Part shown: in pieces, positions 62,703 through 64,000 of the stretch
How the letters are laid out: every line of letters begins with the position of its first letter
Numbering within the stretch: the stretch's first letter is position 1
Origin: PFL42 sp963789825
GTDB lineage: Bacteria > Chloroflexota > Anaerolineae > Anaerolineales > E44-bin32
Reading direction: 5' to 3'
DNA length: 64,000 nt
Assembly: GCA_963789825.1 (NCBI GenBank)
Contig: CAWBME010000006.1
Coordinates: 124,001-188,000, forward strand
Translations under genes and position numbers: made by a program
Notes under the pieces: model-generated
Seen by the model: the letters and a program-made list of their open reading frames with translations, nothing else
Told to the model about the DNA's origin: nothing
Database searches by the model: none

Positions 62703-64000
62703 CTACTTCAGGATGGTCGTGCCTGCCAGATCGAAGTTGAACTGGGACAGCAGGAACTCCGTCGTCGGTTCCACGCCCGCAGCCTTGACCTCCGTGCCCG
62801 CAGCCGGAATCGGCAACCCCTCGAGCTCCAAGCCGGTTCCGTTGCTCACGAACGCGTGCTCCGTGAACGGATCCCACTCGCCGTTCATCATCTGCTCGCG
62901 GCGCTGCGCCACCAGGTCAACGATCTCCTGCGGAATGAGCGGGAGCGCCGCCGGGCTGATGGCCTCGATACCGATCTTGCCGTCGTTCATCAGGTCAACG
63001 GTCGGTTCCACGGTGCCGTCGGCCAGGGTCATCGTCGTCTCCATCCCCGGATACAGGATGGTCTCCGGCGTCTTGTTCCCGGCCATATAGTCCAGGATCA
63101 TCTGCTCGTAGATGATCTCCCAGCGCGTGTCGAACGATACGGCGACGGTGTTCGTGTCCGACCAGCCGTATTCGCCCACCGTGTCCATATCCTTGCCCAC
63201 GAACCAGACGCCCTTCGCCACGGCAACGTCCAGCGTGGAGCCCGAGTCGGTCTGCTGGGTCAGGACATCGACGTTGTAGGTATCAACCAGCGTCTCGGCT
63301 ATGGCCTGCTCGTCGGCGGGCAGGAACCAGTTGCCGGCGTACTTGACGTACACGTTGATATCCTTGTCAAGGAGCGCGGCCGCATCCTGCACGCCCAGGA
63401 GGAAGCCGGCCTGGCGCCGGATCACCTGAACGCACGGGAAGGCGGAGGTGATGCCGATGTTGCCAGTCTCGGTCAGAGCCCCGGCGATCAGCCCCTCCAG
63501 GTACAGGGCCTGATACTGCTTGGGGAAGAACCGGATGAAATTCGGCTTGGTCGTCAGGTCGCTGGCAATGACAGCCCCGAAGTACACGTCGGGGTACTTG
63601 TCGGCAATGTCCTTCAGGGGCATTCCGATGAACTCCGCATTGCCGATGACGATGTTCGCTCCGCTGGCGATCAACTCTTCGGCGAACGGATTGACCTGAT
63701 CAGGAGCAACGTTCTCGCGGTAGACGTAGGTGACGTTGGGGTACTTCTCGGCGATGCGCTTGCCGGCGCGATCGTGAGCTCCAGACCAGGTAGTCCCGGC
63801 GATGACGCTGAAGTGCTCAATCGCCAGGGTGATATTCATCGGTTCTGGCTCAACGACTTCCGCCGTGGGTTGCTCAGGCGCAGCCGTGGGCTGCTCGGGC
63901 GGAGGTGCAGGCTGCTGCGGCGGCGGGGGCCGCGGGCGCACAGGACCCCAGCAGCATGCTGGCGACGATGAGCAGTGCTGCGAACACGTACAGCCTCTTG
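62703..64000 (-). CDS. BMP-family ABC transporter substrate-binding lipoprotein, partial at window edge, frameshifted near 63930
   Basis: The signal peptide (VFAALLIVASMLLGSC lipobox) lies at 63941-64000 in one frame, and the start codon is beyond the window. The Pro/Ala/Glu linker then changes frame and continues with the BMP domain: FSVIAGTTWSGAHDRAGKRIAEKYPNVTYVYRENVAPDQ, ANIVIGNAEF, YLEGLIAGALTETGNIGITSAFPC, VDVLTQQTDSGSTLDVAVAKGVWFVGKDMD and YPGMETTMTLADGTVEPTVDLMNDGKIGIEAI. BMP/PnrA proteins bind nucleosides or similar ligands. It heads the importer cassette that leads into the molybdenum hydroxylase genes. Confidence 0.9.
   Translation of the reverse strand, partial: RGCTCSQHCSSSPACCWGPVRPRPPPPQQPAPPPEQPTAAPEQPTAEVVEPEPMNITLAIEHFSVIAGTTWSGAHDRAGKRIAEKYPNVTYVYRENVAPDQVNPFAEELIASGANIVIGNAEFIGMPLKDIADKYPDVYFGAVIASDLTTKPNFIRFFPKQYQALYLEGLIAGALTETGNIGITSAFPCVQVIRRQAGFLLGVQDAAALLDKDINVYVKYAGNWFLPADEQAIAETLVDTYNVDVLTQQTDSGSTLDVAVAKGVWFVGKDMDTVGEYGWSDTNTVAVSFDTRWEIIYEQMILDYMAGNKTPETILYPGMETTMTLADGTVEPTVDLMNDGKIGIEAISPAALPLIPQEIVDLVAQRREQMMNGEWDPFTEHAFVSNGTGLELEGLPIPAAGTEVKAAGVEPTTEFLLSQFNFDLAGTTILK

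Noticed and set aside
1..64000. CRISPR array, insertion sequence, prophage or integron
   Set aside because: No regularly spaced direct repeats, transposase, integrase or phage structural genes were seen. The holin-like gene at 10.4 kb belongs to a chromosomal membrane-protein family.

Overview
The window is a 64 kb stretch of GC-rich bacterial chromosome with no rRNA, phage, IS or CRISPR. Alanine/proline/glutamate-rich lipoprotein linkers after a Cys lipobox, an LCP-family protein, several ABC importers and non-pyrrolysine MttB homologues next to carbohydrate genes all suggest a Chloroflexota (Anaerolineae-like) heterotroph, probably a metagenome-derived contig. The lineage is an inference. 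About 15 genes carry single-base frameshifts that leave otherwise well-conserved proteins, so the consensus probably has indel errors. At least one gene (50.7-51.6 kb) also has nonsense codons and looks truly decayed.

Layout. 0.8-8.0 kb, minus strand: proline dehydrogenase, a FolM/PTR1-like reductase, a DinB protein, an unidentified fragment, an RmlC-like cupin, a UbiA-like prenyltransferase, MoeA, and a second MoeA fused to a periplasmic-binding-protein-like domain. 8.2-14.5 kb: LCP protein, tRNA-Lys(CTT), two small membrane proteins, a possible Ntn hydrolase and long empty stretches. 14.6-24.0 kb, plus strand: S9 peptidase, a creatininase-family hydrolase with a degenerate extra domain, and a complete dipeptide/nickel-type ABC importer. 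24.7-33.7 kb, minus strand: a tight seven-gene catabolic operon (class III aminotransferase, two TIM-barrel isomerases, long transaldolase, fused E1 alpha/beta and E2 of a 2-oxoacid dehydrogenase, Asp/Glu-racemase-like protein). 34.1-37.1 kb, plus strand: M24 peptidase, SDR and an aldose-epimerase-fold protein.

37.3-47.8 kb is the most interesting part. It holds two MttB-type methyltransferases, a corrinoid protein, a UroD/MtaA-like methyltransferase, a CUT1 sugar-type ABC importer without its ATPase, and a LacI-family regulator. Three near-identical LacI-type operators sit 2-3 bp after the -10 boxes of three strong promoters (importer, regulator plus corrinoid protein, second MttB). This predicts one regulon that imports a compound and demethylates it through a corrinoid protein.

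48.2-64 kb, mostly minus strand: a membrane protein, an MFS exporter, a cyclase/thiolase/OB-fold/GNAT cluster with one intact and one decayed cyclase, a three-subunit xanthine-dehydrogenase-type molybdenum hydroxylase, and a BMP-type (nucleoside/purine-like) ABC importer running off the right edge. The hydroxylase needs the molybdenum cofactor whose MoeA genes lie at the left end. Taken together the region is devoted to uptake and breakdown of small nitrogen-containing and methylated organics.
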